A stretch of DNA of 64,000 nt, taken from positions 4,776,501-4,840,500 of the forward strand of contig CP042279.1 of the NCBI GenBank assembly GCA_007858575.1, in the 5' to 3' direction. Positions 1-9,292 of the stretch are shown here, in pieces; the stretch's first letter is position 1, and every line of letters starts with the position of its first letter. This stretch comes from Streptomyces sp. WAC08241 (GTDB lineage: Bacteria; Actinomycetota; Actinomycetes; Streptomycetales; Streptomycetaceae). The notes beneath the pieces were generated by a model. That model had not been told where the DNA came from, searched no databases, and saw only the letters and a program-made list of their open reading frames with translations. The position numbers and the translations under genes were made by a program.

Positions 1-948
1 CTTGTCGTGCTCGGCGAAGGCCGGGTAGAAGGCGGCGACCACGTCGATGGGGGTGGACTCGATCATCCGCTCGGCGAAGCGGGCGACGGCCGGGTCCACG
101 TCCTTCGAGGCGAACGAGTACTTCTTGACGAGCCCGGCGAAGAGGTCGGCCGTCGCCCGGCGGCCGCGCTCGACCAGCTCCGCCTGCGCGCCGAGCGTCC
201 GCAGGACCCCGGCAGGATCCGCCGGACGGCGTTGACGCCGATGACGGGCAGGCCGTACGTGACCTCGTTCAGCTTTCCGGCGGAGGTGCCGACGAAGGCG
301 ACGCCGGCGACCCGGTCGCGCATCAGCTCGGGGTACAGCTCGGCGAACGCCATCACCGTCATGCCGCCCATGGAGTGCCCGACGAGGACGAGGGGCCCTC
401 GGGGCGGCGACGTCGACGACGGCCCGGAGGTCGCGGCCGAGCTGTTCGATGGAGACGGGGACGGCGTCGGGGCCCGCCTGGGAGACGCCCCGGCCCGAAC
501 GCCCGTGGCTGCGCTGGTCCCAGTACACGGTCCGCACCAGACCGCGCAGGGCGGCGCGCTGGAAGTGCCAGGAGTCCTGGTTGAGGCAGTAGCCGTGGCT
601 GAAGACGACGGTGACGGGGCGGGCGGCGGCGCCCGAAGAGCCGCCGGAGCCGGGCGCCCGAGGGATCCGGCTCGGCTCCGCCGACCTCGTCGACCTCGTC
701 GACCTCGTAGTGGAGGACGGTCCCGTCGTCGGCGAGGGCGCGGCCGGGGTGCCGCGCAGGCCGCCGTAGGGGCCGGCGGCGTCCAGGGCGAGCCGGGCCT
801 TCTGGCGTACGGAACGGCCCACCGTGAGCCGCTCGACGGCGACTCCGGCGGCGGCCCCGGCCGCCAGGACGCCCAGCGCGGCGCCCGCGAACCCGGCGCG
901 GCGCCAGGCGCCGCCGCTACTGGTCTCCCCACGGGCGCTCCTCCTCAT
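1..948 (-). CDS. alpha/beta-fold hydrolase, cut by left window edge, frameshifted
   Basis: Predicted serine hydrolase of the alpha/beta fold, substrate unknown. The nucleophile elbow GHSMGG is encoded near 363-381, followed by a typical helix and the strand segment VAFVGTSAG. The start ATG at 946-948 overlaps the TGA of the upstream alanine racemase gene (945-947), so the two are probably translationally coupled. Residues 1-40 include a hydrophobic stretch rich in Ala and Gly after MRRSARGE, which could be a membrane anchor or signal. Coding continuity is lost near 225, 395, 480, 640 and 765, each looking like a missing base in a C/G run. The C-terminus lies outside the window, so the catalytic His cannot be assessed. 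A 9-bp tandem repeat near 684-711 encodes Glu-Val-Asp repeats. Confidence 0.75.
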   Translation of the reverse strand, partial: MRRSARGETSSGGAWRRAGFAGAALGVLAAGAAAGVAVERLTVGRSVRQKARLALDAAGPYGGLRGTPAAPSPTTGPSSTTRSTRSTRSAEPSRIPRAPGSGGSSGAAARPVTVVFSHGYCLNQDSWHFQRAALRGLVRTVYWDQRSHGRSGRGVSQAGPDAVPVSIEQLGRDLRAVVDVAAPRAPRPRRALHGRHDGDGVRRAVPRADARPGRRRRLRRHLRRKAERGHVRPARHRRQRRPADPAGVLRTLGAQAELVERGRRATADLFAGLVKKYSFASKDVDPAVARFAERMIESTPIDVVAAFYPAFAEHDK

Positions 949-2088
949 TCGCCCGGGTAGACGCGCGGGACGCGCGCGCCGATCCGGGTGACGATCTCGT
1001 ACGCGATGGTGTCGGCGGCCACCGCCCAGTCCTCGGCGGTCGGTTCGCCCCGGTCGCCGGGGCCGAAGAGCACGGCCTCGGTGCCGGGTTCGGGCGTCTC
1101 TCCGCCGAGGTCGAGGACGAACTGGTCCATGGCGACGCGGCCGGCGATCGTGCGGACGGTGTCCCCGACGAGGACGGGGCCGCGGCCGGAGGCGTGCCGG
1201 GGACGCCGTCGGCGTATCCGACGGGCACGAGCCCGAGGGTGGTCTCGCCGTCGGTGACGTAGTGGTGCCCGTAGCTGACGCCGTGTCCGGCCGGGACCTG
1301 CTTGACGAGCGCGACGCTCGCCTTGAGCGACATGACGGGCCGCAGGCCGAGTTCGGCGGCGGTGCCGAGTTCGGGGCTGGGCGAGATGCCGTAGACGGCG
1401 ATGCCGGGCCGGACGAGGTCGAAGTGGGCCTCGGGAGGTGAGGGTGGCCGGCGAGTTGGCGATGTGCCGGACCTCGGGCTCGACGCCGGCCTTCTCGGCG
1501 TAGTCGAGCATCGAGCGGAAGACGTCGAGCTGGGCCGCGATGGAGGGGTGGTGGGGTTCGTCGGCGCAGGCGAGGTGCGACCAGAGGCCGGTGACCTTGA
1601 GGAGCCCCTCGGCCTCGGCCTTCAGCGCCTCCCCGACCAACTCGGGCCAGTCGGCGGGCTGGCAGCCGTTGCGGCCGAGCCCGGTGTCGGCCTTGAGCTG
1701 GACGCGCGCGCGCTTCCCGGTGGCACGGGCGGCCGCGACGACCTCCCGCAGGGCCCACATGCCGCTCACCGACATGTCGAGCCCGGCCTCGATGCCCTCG
1801 TCCCAGGGGTCGCCGGGGGTCCAGAGCCAGCACATGACGGGAACGTCGGTGATTCCGGCGGCCCGCAGCGCGAGCGCCTCGTGCGGGGTGGCCGTGCCGA
1901 GCCAGTCCGCCCCCGCCTCCAGGGCGGCCCGGGCACAGCGCAGGGCGCCGTGTCCGTACGCGTCGGCCTTGACCACGGCCATGATCCGGACGTGGGGCGA
2001 CGCGGGCGCGCAGCGTGCGGACGTTCGCACGCAGCGCACCGAGGTCGATCTCGGCGCGGGCTCTGCGGGGCGGCGGTGTCTCAGTCAT
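945..2088 (-). CDS. alr: alanine racemase, frameshifted
   Basis: PLP-dependent interconversion of L- and D-alanine, supplying D-Ala for peptidoglycan. The PLP-lysine motif [10 protein letters not shown] is clear near the N-terminus, followed by the TIM-barrel body ([25 protein letters not shown]) and the C-terminal beta domain ([27 protein letters not shown]). The ATG at 2088 gives [16 protein letters not shown], the usual start of streptomycete Alr. Reading-frame breaks occur near 2005 (CCCC where CCCCC is expected), 1432 and 1207. These look like base-calling losses because residues on both sides match the family. It lies between nnr and the hydrolase gene, overlapping the latter by 3 nt. 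Confidence 0.93.
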
Positions 2089-2194
2089 CGCGCCCAGTCT
2101 CTCAGGTGCGGCCCCCGGCGCCGCTTTCCCGGGCTGTAGCGCCGATCACCCTTACGGGCGACCGCCCCGAGGGCCCTCCCCGTCCCGGGCCGTC

Positions 2195-3642
2195 CTACGA
2201 CGGGTCCCGCACGTCCCTCCAGGCGCCTCGCAGGGCTCCGGCCACCTCCGTCGCCGTCACCGGGGCCGTCCCCGAGGAGGCGCGGCGGGCGGCGAGGCCG
2301 TGGAGGTAGGCGGCGCAGGAGGCCGCGTCGACGGGCGGGAGGCCCGCCGCGAGCAGCGAGCCCGCCAGGCCGGAGAGGACGTCGCCGCTCCCGGCGGTGG
2401 CGAGCCAGGAGGTCCCGGTCGGGTTCACCCGTACGGGACCGGTGCCGCCGTGCACGAGCGTCGTGGAGCCCTTCAGGAGGACCGTCGCCCCGAAGCGGGC
2501 CGACAGTTCGCGGACGGCCGCGAGCCGGCCCGCCTCGACCTCCTCCCGCGGGGCGGAGAGCAGCGCCGCCGCCTCGCCCGCGTGCGGGGTGAGGACGGTG
2601 GGCGCGCTCCGGCCCCGTACGGCCTCCGGGTCCAACCCCCGCAGCCCGTCCGCGTCGACGAGGACGGGCACGTCGGAGGCGAGGACGTCCGCGACCGCCT
2701 CCCGGGCCCCGGGCTCCTCGCCGAGGCCCGGCCCGACGACCCAGGCCTGGACCCGTCCGGCCTTCTGCGGCGGCCCGGTGTGCACCAGGGTCTCGGGGTG
2801 TGCGGCGAGCACCGCGTCCCCGCCGGCCCCGACGTACCGCACGGCCCCCGCCCCGCCCCGCAGCGCCCCGGTCACGGCGAGGACGGCGGCGCCGGGGTAG
2901 CGGGCGGAGCCGGCGACGACGCCGACGACCCCGCGCCGGTACTTGTCGCTCTCGGCGCCCGGCACCGGCAGCAGCTTCGCCACGTCCTCGTGCTGGAGCG
3001 CCTCCAGGTCCGGCACTCCCGGCAGGACCGCGCCGAGCCCGATCTCCACGAGCCGCAGCACGCCGGCGTACGCGTGCGCCGGGTCGACGAGCAGTCCCGG
3101 CTTGTACGTGCCGAAGGTGACCGTCACGTCGGCCCGCAGCGCCTCCCCGGCGACCTCTCCGGTGTCGGCGTCGACGCCGCTGGGCAGGTCGACGGCGACG
3201 ACGACGGCGTCGGAGCCGCGCGCGGCCCGGGCGACGGGCACGGCGTCGGGCCGCAGCCCGCCGCGCCCGCCGATGCCGGTGATCCCGTCGAGGACGAGGT
3301 CGGCCCCGGCGAGGGGTTCGAAGGGGTCGTCGGCGATGCGTCCGCCCGCCGCCCGGAAGGCCGCGAGGCCGCCCTCGTGGGCGCGCGTGCCGAGCAGCAC
3401 GGCGGTCACGCCCGCGCCGCGCCGGGCGAGCCGGGCCCCGGCGTGCAGGGCGTCGCCGCCGTTGTCGCCGGTCCCGACGAGGAGGACGACCCGGGACCCG
3501 TACACCCGTCCCTTCCCGAGCAACGAGCAGCAGGCGGCGGCGAGTCCGGCGGCGGCCCTGCCCATGAGGGCGCCTCCGGAAGGCGGGTCATGAGGGCGGC
3601 CTCGGCGGCCCGGACGGTCTCCACGCGGTAAGCGGTACGCAT
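2195..3642 (-). CDS. nnr: bifunctional NAD(P)H-hydrate epimerase / ADP-dependent dehydratase, frameshifted
   Basis: Repairs hydrated NAD(P)H. The N-terminal YjeF_N epimerase domain (GTGDNGGDAL, then DGITGIGGRG) is followed by the C-terminal ribokinase-like dehydratase domain, with the anion-hole/catalytic motif AGSGDVLSGL near the end. The start ATG at 3640-3642 begins MRTAYRVETVRAAE, typical of the family. One base is missing near 3575, where GAGGCGCC should read GAGGGCGCC. Otherwise the frame is open to the TGA at 2195. It sits upstream of alr on the same strand, as in other Streptomyces. Its 5' leader contains 15-bp GC-rich tandem repeats. Confidence 0.92.
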
Positions 3643-3672
3643 GTCCAGCAGTCTGCCGCAGGCGGCGGAGGG

Positions 3673-3717
3673 CCGCCCGGAGGAGGACCGCCCGGAGGAG
3701 GACCGCCCGGAGGAGGA
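3673..3717. repeat. three tandem copies of a 15-bp GC-rich unit
   Basis: The unit CCGCCCGGAGGAGGA occurs three times head to tail (3673-3687, 3688-3702, 3703-3717) in the region upstream of nnr. Degenerate copies containing CCGGAGAAGGG follow up to about 3765. Probably slippage-prone intergenic DNA, with no function evident. Confidence 0.85.
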
Positions 3718-3762
3718 CCGAGCGGAGAGGGGTTGACCGGAGAAGGGCCGGCCGGAGAAGGG

Positions 3763-3791
3763 TTGACATCGTCTGCCGTTCAACTTAGCTT
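3763..3791 (+). promoter_or_regulatory. housekeeping sigma promoter reading rightward, overlapped by an iron box
   Basis: TTGACA (3763-3768), a 17-bp spacer, then TAGCTT (3786-3791). This matches the HrdB/sigma-70 consensus (TTGAC-n17-TANNNT) well. It points away from nnr, toward a stretch without a credible ORF and convergent with acpS. The predicted transcription start is around 3797-3799. Confidence 0.65.
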
Positions 3792-3803
3792 AGCCTTACC
3801 TAA
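3785..3803. promoter_or_regulatory. iron box, probable DmdR1/IdeR (DtxR-family) operator
   Basis: TTAGCTTAGCCTTACCTAA matches 18 of 19 positions of the actinobacterial iron-box consensus TWAGGTWAGSCTWACCTWA. It covers the -10 element and the predicted transcription start of the rightward promoter, the classic position for Fe(II)-dependent repression. Its role is inferred from family knowledge; the sequence match is direct. Confidence 0.75.
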
Positions 3804-3920
3804 GTAAGTCGGAGGACGTCACACCACTCCGCACGCGCGCGGTACACACATCCTGTCGCCGGCCCTGGCAGCCGCGTACACGCCCGGGGCCCGGCCGTTC
3901 GGAAACGGCCGGGCCCCGGG
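3798..3920 (+). ncRNA. candidate iron-repressed small RNA, about 120 nt
   Basis: The interval between the iron-box promoter and a 17-bp terminator stem has no plausible reading frame. After GGAGGAC at about 3810 there is no ATG, GTG or TTG at the right distance. It could therefore be transcribed as a discrete RNA under iron starvation. Alternatives: the transcript is an antisense read-through into acpS, a tiny leader peptide was lost to base errors, or the box belongs to the leftward nnr transcript 140 bp away. No leftward promoter with good spacing is visible. Confidence 0.4.
3883..3920. terminator. strong hairpin between the iron-box transcript and acpS
   Basis: A 17-bp perfect stem (3883-3899 with 3904-3920) with a CGGA tetraloop. 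It lies 10 bp downstream of the acpS stop, so it can terminate acpS from the right and the putative small RNA from the left. No long T-tract follows, as is usual in Streptomyces. Confidence 0.85.
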
Positions 3921-3929
3921 GCGTACCGC

Positions 3930-4297
3930 TCATCCCTCCGCGACCACCACCGCCGACGCCACCCCCGCGTCGTGGCTCAGCGACACGTGCCAGTGCCTCA
4001 CGCCCAGCTCCGCCGCCCGGGCCTCCACCGTCCCCGCACCCGCAGGCGCGGCCGCCCGGTCTCCTCGACGTACACCTCGGCGTCCGTCCACAGCAGTCCG
4101 GCCGGCGCGCCGAGCGCCTTCGCGACGGCCTCCTTCGCGGCGAACCGCACGGCGAGCGAGGCGACCCCGCGCCGCTCGCCGCTCGGGAGCAGCAGCTCAT
4201 CCTCGACGAAGAGCCGGTCGAGCAGCCCCGGCGTCCGCTCGATCGACGCGGCGAACCGGTCGATCTCCGCCACGTCGATCCCCACCCCGATGATCAT
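3930..4297 (-). CDS. acpS: holo-[acyl-carrier-protein] synthase, frameshifted
   Basis: Transfers 4'-phosphopantetheine from CoA to apo-ACP for fatty acid and polyketide synthesis. The family motifs [12 protein letters not shown] (Mg-binding Asp) near the N-terminus and [12 protein letters not shown] (Glu) near residue 55 are present. One G is missing near 4037 (GGGG for GGGGG). In the restored frame the protein ends ...[20 protein letters not shown] at the TGA at 3930-3932, the expected length of about 122 aa. It lies downstream of glmS on the same strand across a repeat-rich 74-bp spacer. CoaA, which makes the CoA precursor, is also encoded nearby. Confidence 0.93.
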
Positions 4298-4322
4298 GTC
4301 CCGCTCACTCCCCTGTCCCGCT

Positions 4323-4388
4323 CACTCCACGGCCCCCGCCACTTCACGGCCCCGTCACTCCACGGCCCCCGTCACTCCACGGTCACGG
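4323..4388. repeat. four tandem 16-17 bp repeats spanning the glmS stop codon
   Basis: Copies of CACTCCACGGCCCCCGT (with small variations) lie at 4323-4339, 4340-4355, 4356-4372 and 4373-4388. The last copy contains the codons for the C-terminal Val-Thr-Val-Glu-stop of GlmS, and the other three lie in the glmS-acpS spacer. This looks like duplication of the glmS 3' end by slippage. Confidence 0.85.
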
Positions 4389-6217
4389 ACTTGGCCAGGT
4401 TGCGCGGCTGGTCGACCTCGTTGCCCCGCGCGGTGGCGAGCTCGCAGGCGAAGACCTGGAGCGGCACCGTGGAGACCAGCGGCTGGAGCAGCGTAGGCGT
4501 GGCGGGGATCCGGACGAGGTGGTCGGCGTATGGGACGACCGTCTCGTCCCCCTCCTCCGCGATCACGATCGTGCGGGCGCCGCGCGCCCTGATCTCCTGG
4601 ATGTTGGAGACGATCTTGTCGTGGAGGACCGAGCGCCCCTCGGGCGAGGGCACCACGACCACGACCGGCAGGTCCTCCTCGACCAGGGCGATCGGCCCGT
4701 GCTTCAGCTCGCCCGCCGCGAAGCCCTCGGCGTGCATGTACGCCAGCTCCTTGAGCTTCAGGGCGCCCTCCAGGGCCACCGGGTGGCCGACGTGCCGCCC
4801 GAGGAAGAGGACGGTGTCCTTGTGGGCGAGGGAGCGGGCGAGCTCGCGCACCGGCTCCATCGTCTCCAGGACGCGCTCGACCTCCTCGCCGATGCGGGCG
4901 AGCTCGCGCACCACGGCGAGGACCTCGTCGCCCCACTGGTGCCGCGCACCCGGCCGAGGTGGAGCGCGAGCAGGTAGCAGGCGACGAGCTGGGTCAGGAA
5001 GGCCTTGGTGGAGGCGACGGCGACCTCGGGCCCCGCGTGCGTGTAGAGCACGGCGTCGGACTCGCGCGGAATGGTGGAGCCGTTGGTGTTGCAGACGGCG
5101 AGGACCTTCGCGCCCTGCTCGCGCGCGTGCCGCAGCGCCATCAGCGTGTCCATGGTCTCGCCGGACTGGGAGATCGCGATCACCAGGGTGCGCGGGCCGA
5201 GGATCGGGTCCCGGTAGCGGAACTCGCTGGCCAGCTCGACCTCGCAGGGGACGCGGGCCCAGTGCTCGATGGCGTACTTGGCGATGAGCCCGGCGTGGAA
5301 GGCGGTGCCGCACGCGACGACGACGACCTTGTCGGCCTCGCGGAGCACGGTGTCGGGGATGCGGACCTCGTCGAGGGTGAGCCGTCCGGAGGCGTCGATC
5401 CGGCCGAGGAGGGTGTCGGCGACGGCCTTGGGCTGCTCGGCGATCTCCTTGAGCATGAAGTGGTCGTAGCCGCCCTTCTCGGCGGCGGAGGCGTCCCAGT
5501 CGACGTGGTAGGCCCGCACGTCGGCGGGCACCCCGTCGAAGTCGGTGACGGTGACGCCGTCCCGGGTCAGCTCGACGACCTGGTCCTGGCCCAGCTCGAT
5601 CGCGGAGCGGGTGTGGGCGATGAAGGCGGAGACGTCGGAGGCGAGGAAGTGCTCGCCCTCGCCGACGCCGACGACGAGCGGGGAGTTGCGGCGGGCGCCG
5701 ACGACGACGTCCGGCTGGTCGGCGTGCACGGCGACCAGGGTGAACGCCCCGTCGAGCCGCCGGCACACCAGGCGCATGGACTCGGCCAGGTCGCCGGTGG
5801 AGGAGAACTCCTCGGCGAGCAGGTGCGCGACGACCTCGGTGTCCGTCTCGGAGGCCAGGGCGTGGCCGCGCTCCGCCAGCTCCCGCGCAGGGCGGCGAAG
5901 TTCTCGATGATGCCGTTGTGGACGACGGCGACCCGCCCGGCGTTGTCCAGGTGCGGGTGCGCGTTGGCGTCGGTCGGGCCGCCGTGGGTGGCCCAGCGGG
6001 TGTGCCCGATCCCCACGGAGCCGCCGGGCAGCGGCCGTTCGGCCAGCTCCTTGTCCAGGTTGACGAGCTTGCCCGCCCGCTTGGCCGCGGCGAGCCCCCC
6101 GTCGGAGAGCACCGCGACACCGGCCGAGTCGTAGCCCCGGTATTCGAGCCGCTTGAGGCCCGCGACCACCACATCAAGCGCCGACTGACCGCCGACGTAT
6201 CCCACGATTCCGCACAT
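4372..6217 (-). CDS. glmS: glutamine-fructose-6-phosphate aminotransferase (isomerizing), frameshifted
   Basis: Makes glucosamine-6-phosphate from fructose-6-P and glutamine, the first step to UDP-GlcNAc. Cys2 of [10 protein letters not shown] is the glutaminase nucleophile, followed by [10 protein letters not shown] and NGIIENFA. Two SIS isomerase domains follow ([29 protein letters not shown], then [18 protein letters not shown] and KHGPIALVE), ending with the typical NLAKSVTVE. Length is about 615 aa. Frame breaks near 5887 and 4942 are single missing bases in C/G runs. The downstream step, GlmM, is encoded 3 kb away, and acpS follows on the same strand. Confidence 0.95.
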
Positions 6218-6241
6218 GTCGGAAGACTACGGCGGAATCCG

Positions 6242-6281
6242 CCCCACCGGACGGAGCCGACACGGCGTCCGTCCGGTGGGG
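6242..6281 (-). terminator. terminator hairpin downstream of the lipoprotein gene
   Basis: A 13-bp perfect stem (6242-6254 with 6269-6281) with a 14-nt loop, 14 bp past the stop of the upstream leftward lipoprotein gene and 24 bp before the glmS start. Confidence 0.8.
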
Positions 6282-6295
6282 GCGGGCCGCCGGGA

Positions 6296-7063
6296 TCAGC
6301 CCAGCTTCTCGGCCTGCGCGTCGATGACGGCCTTCGGGAACTCCTTGACCCCGCCGGGGACGAAGCTGACGGTCGAGAAGGACGCGAGCGTGTTGCCCTG
6401 GCGGAAGACGACGAGCTTGCTGACGAACGGCTCGCCCTCCAGGTCGCTGGTGAGGGTGAAGGCGGCCGCCTCCTCACCGGCGGTGAGGCTCTCCGTGACG
6501 ACCTTCCGGACCTTGGTCTTCTCCGCCTTGTGGGTCACCGTGAAGCCACCGGCGCACTCGGCACCGGCCTTCTTCACCGAGGCGAGGGCCTCCTGGGCGC
6601 CCTGCCCGTCGTACGCGCCGAGGGTCACCGCGCTCATCTGGGAGCCGAGCGCCCCGAGCAGCGCGTCCTCCGGCGCGGCCGTGGCGTCCTTCTTCGGCAC
6701 CTCGATCACCTGGCGCTCGGCCGTCGCGGCGGGCGAGCCGGGCGAGATGAAGGACATCGCGTGGGCGATTGGGGCGCAGGACGCCTTGTCGGTGGTGACC
6801 TCGGCGGCCGGCACGACGTCCCCGGCCCCGGCCTTCTGGACCTGGTAGCCCTTGAGGTCGGCCTTCTCGACGATCGCCTTCTCCAGCTCGGCGTCGGAGA
6901 GCGTCTTGGCGGCCGGAGCGGCGGAGGCGGTGGTGGCGGAGGCGCTCGGCGCCGCGGAGCCCTTGCCGGAGTCGGCGGCCTTGTCGCCGCTACAGGCGGT
7001 GCCGAGCAGGGCGAGCGAGACGGCGGTGGTGGTGACGGCGACGGTGCGGATGGACGTACGCAT
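6296..7063 (-). CDS. secreted lipoprotein of unknown function
   Basis: Intact 255-aa protein. A signal peptide (MRTSIRTVAVTTTAVSLALL) runs to the lipobox LGTAC with Cys at about residue 24. A disordered Ala/Ser/Thr-rich linker to about residue 55 precedes a compact domain. That domain has conserved-looking Cys pairs (KASCAPIAH and KKAGAECAGG) that may form a disulfide. No enzymatic motif is visible. The start ATG at 7061-7063 is chosen because it gives the complete signal peptide. The gene is divergent from coaA and separated from glmS by a terminator, so it is probably monocistronic. It resembles the many actinobacterial lipoproteins of unknown role. Confidence 0.85.
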   Translation of the reverse strand: MRTSIRTVAVTTTAVSLALLGTACSGDKAADSGKGSAAPSASATTASAAPAAKTLSDAELEKAIVEKADLKGYQVQKAGAGDVVPAAEVTTDKASCAPIAHAMSFISPGSPAATAERQVIEVPKKDATAAPEDALLGALGSQMSAVTLGAYDGQGAQEALASVKKAGAECAGGFTVTHKAEKTKVRKVVTESLTAGEEAAAFTLTSDLEGEPFVSKLVVFRQGNTLASFSTVSFVPGGVKEFPKAVIDAQAEKLG

Positions 7064-7234
7064 GCGTGGTGACTCTCTGCTTCTCTTCGTGCCGCCGGAC
7101 GGCGGCTCCCCCGCGTGAGACTCAGATGCACGCGGCAGGGACATGATCGCCCAGGGTCGCGAGCGGGACCAACCCCTGTGCCGCGTGACCGACCCCACCA
7201 CCCACGGCCGGTCCCGACCCCCGACAATGGCGGT

Positions 7235-8230
7235 GTGATCACTTCGCCGCCACGAAGCACGGGCGGGGACGGCTCCACGGGCCGCCGCCCTCCGAGCCGA
7301 CCCCGTACGTCGACCTCACCCGGGCCGAGTGGAGCGCCCTGCGCGACAAGACGCCGCTGCCCCTCACCGCCGAGGAGGTCGAGCGGCTCCGCGGCTTCGG
7401 GGACGTCATCGACCTCGACGAGGTGCGGGACGTCTACCTGCCGCTGTCCCGCCTGCTCAACCTGTACGTGCAGGCCACCAGCGGTCTGCGCGGCGCCCTG
7501 AACACCTTCCTCGGCGAGAGCGCCGAGCAGCGCGGCACCCCTTCGTCATAGGGGTCGCCGGCTCGGTCGCCGTCGGCAAGTCCACCGTCTCCCGCCTCCT
7601 CCAGGCGCTCCTGGCCCGCTGGCCGGAGCACCCGCGCGTGGAGCTGGTGACCACGGACGCCTTCCTCACCCGATGGAGGAGCTGAGGGCGCGCGGCCTGA
7701 TGTCCCGCAAGGGCTTCCCCGAGTCGTACGACCGCCGGGCCCTGACCCGGTTCGTCGCGGACGTCAAGGCGGGCAAGGACGAGGTCACGGCCCCGGTCTA
7801 CTCGCACCTGATCTACGACCGGGTGCCCGGCGAGCGGCTCGCGGTGCGCCGCCCGGACATCCTGATCGTGGAGGGCCTGAACGTCCTCCAGCCGGCCCTG
7901 CCCGGCAAGGACGGCTGGACCCGCGTCGGCCTCGCCGACTACTTCGACTTCTCGGTGTACGTGGACGCGCGCCCGGAGGACATCGAGCGCTGGTACCTGA
8001 ACCGCTTCCGCAAGCTGCGCGACACCGCGTTCCAGGACCCCTCCTCGTACTTCCGCCGCTACACCCAGGTCTCCGAGGAGGAGGCCTTCGACTACGCCCG
8101 CACCATGTGGCGGACCATCAACAAGGTGAACCTGCTGGAGAACGTGGCGCCGACGCGCGGCCGGGCGACCCTCGTCGTCCGCAAGGGACCCGACCACAAG
8201 GTGCAGAAGCTGAGCCTCCGTAAGCTCTGA
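7235..8230 (+). CDS. coaA: type I pantothenate kinase, frameshifted
   Basis: Phosphorylates pantothenate, the first committed step of CoA synthesis. The P-loop [43 protein letters not shown] and [11 protein letters not shown] motifs of bacterial CoaA are all present. The GTG at 7235 ([10 protein letters not shown]) is the likely start. GACAAT lies 6 nt upstream, so the message could be leaderless. One C is missing near each of 7300, 7545 and 7673. It is followed after 2 nt by the DUF389 gene, so they are probably co-transcribed. Confidence 0.94.
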
Positions 8231-8232
8231 GG

Positions 8233-9183
8233 ATGCTGCATCTGCGGATGATCGTGCCGCCCGACCGCACCCGGGCCGCTGTCGACCTGATCGAGTCGAC
8301 CGTCGGGACCGCCCATCTGGTGGTCCTGCCCGGCGCGGCCCGCGACCCGGCCGGGGACCTGGTGCTGTGCGACGTGGCCCGCGAGGCGGGCGACGAGCTC
8401 TCGGCGAGCTGCGCGGCATCGGCGTCGACCGGGACGGTTCGATCGCCGTCCAGGACATCGCCCTGTCGCTGTCCGAACGGGCCGACGCGGCCGAGCGGGA
8501 GGCCCCGGGCGAGGCCGCCGACGCGGTGCTCTGGGAACAGCTCACGGAGGCGACGCACGAGGAGTCGACGCTCTCGGTCACGTACTGCGCGTTCATGGTC
8601 CTGGCCACGGCGATCGCGGCCTGCGGCGTCGTCCTGGACAACGCGATCCTGATCGTGGGCGCCATGGCCGTCGGCCCGGAGTTCGGCCCGCTCGCCGGGA
8701 TCTGCACGGCGGTGGTGCGGCGCGCCCCGAGGCTCGCGGCGCGCTCGCTGATCGCGCTGCTCGTCGGCTTCGCGGCGGCGATCGCGATGACGACGCTGTT
8801 CAGCCTGGCGATGGACGCGCTCGACCTGTTCAGCCGGGCCCAGTTGGACGCGGAGCGGCCCAACACCCGCTTCATCTGGCAGCCCGACCCGTTCTCCTTC
8901 GTCGTGGCGCTGCTCGCGGGCGCGGCGGGCACCCTCTCCCTGACCTCCGCGAAGTCGGGGCCCTGGTGGGCGTGGCGATCTCGGTGACGACGGTCCCGGC
9001 GGGCGCGAACGCGGCGGTGGCGCTGCCTACGGCGACCTGGGCCAGATGTGGGGATCGGTCGAGCAGTTGGCGCTCAACCTCTTCGGCATCGTCCTCGCCG
9101 GGACGGCGACGCTGTACGCGCAGCGGGCCCTGTGGGACACCCAGCGCGGCCGCTGGCGCCGCCGGGCGGGAAAGAACCGCTGA
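8233..9183 (+). CDS. DUF389 family membrane protein, frameshifted
   Basis: Integral membrane protein of the DUF389 (TIGR00341-like) family. The N-terminal cytoplasmic portion (MLHLRMIVPPDRT, about 105 aa) precedes several hydrophobic helices: FMVLATAIAACGVVLDNA, ILIVGAMAVGPEFGPLAG, LIALLVGFAAAIAMTTL and VVALLAGAAGTLSL. The family has no established function. The reading frame breaks near 8399, 8961 and 9028, each consistent with one missing base. The 2-nt gap after coaA implies one transcription unit, which ends at the hairpin at 9227-9269. Confidence 0.85.
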
Positions 9184-9226
9184 GGGCCCTTGCGGGAGGT
9201 CCCGTACGGGAGACGGGGTACGACGC

Positions 9227-9269
9227 GGAGGGCCCCGCCGCGCCGGTGTCCGGTGCGACGGGGCCCTCC
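9227..9269. terminator. bidirectional terminator between DUF389 gene and glmM
   Basis: A 20-bp stem with two mismatches (9227-9246 with 9250-9269) and a 3-nt loop, between convergent genes that end at 9183 and 9293. Confidence 0.85.
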
Positions 9270-9292
9270 CGCATGACGGTGCCTCAGGAAGG

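Noticed and set aside
684-711. Tandem GACCTCGTC repeats as an operator
   Set aside because: They lie inside the hydrolase coding region and encode Glu-Val-Asp repeats in a surface loop.
2015-3631. Long plus-strand reading frame (about 540 codons) opposite nnr
   Set aside because: It is the mirror frame of a high-GC gene: low-complexity Gly/Arg/Ala composition, no start signal, and nnr on the other strand explains the DNA.
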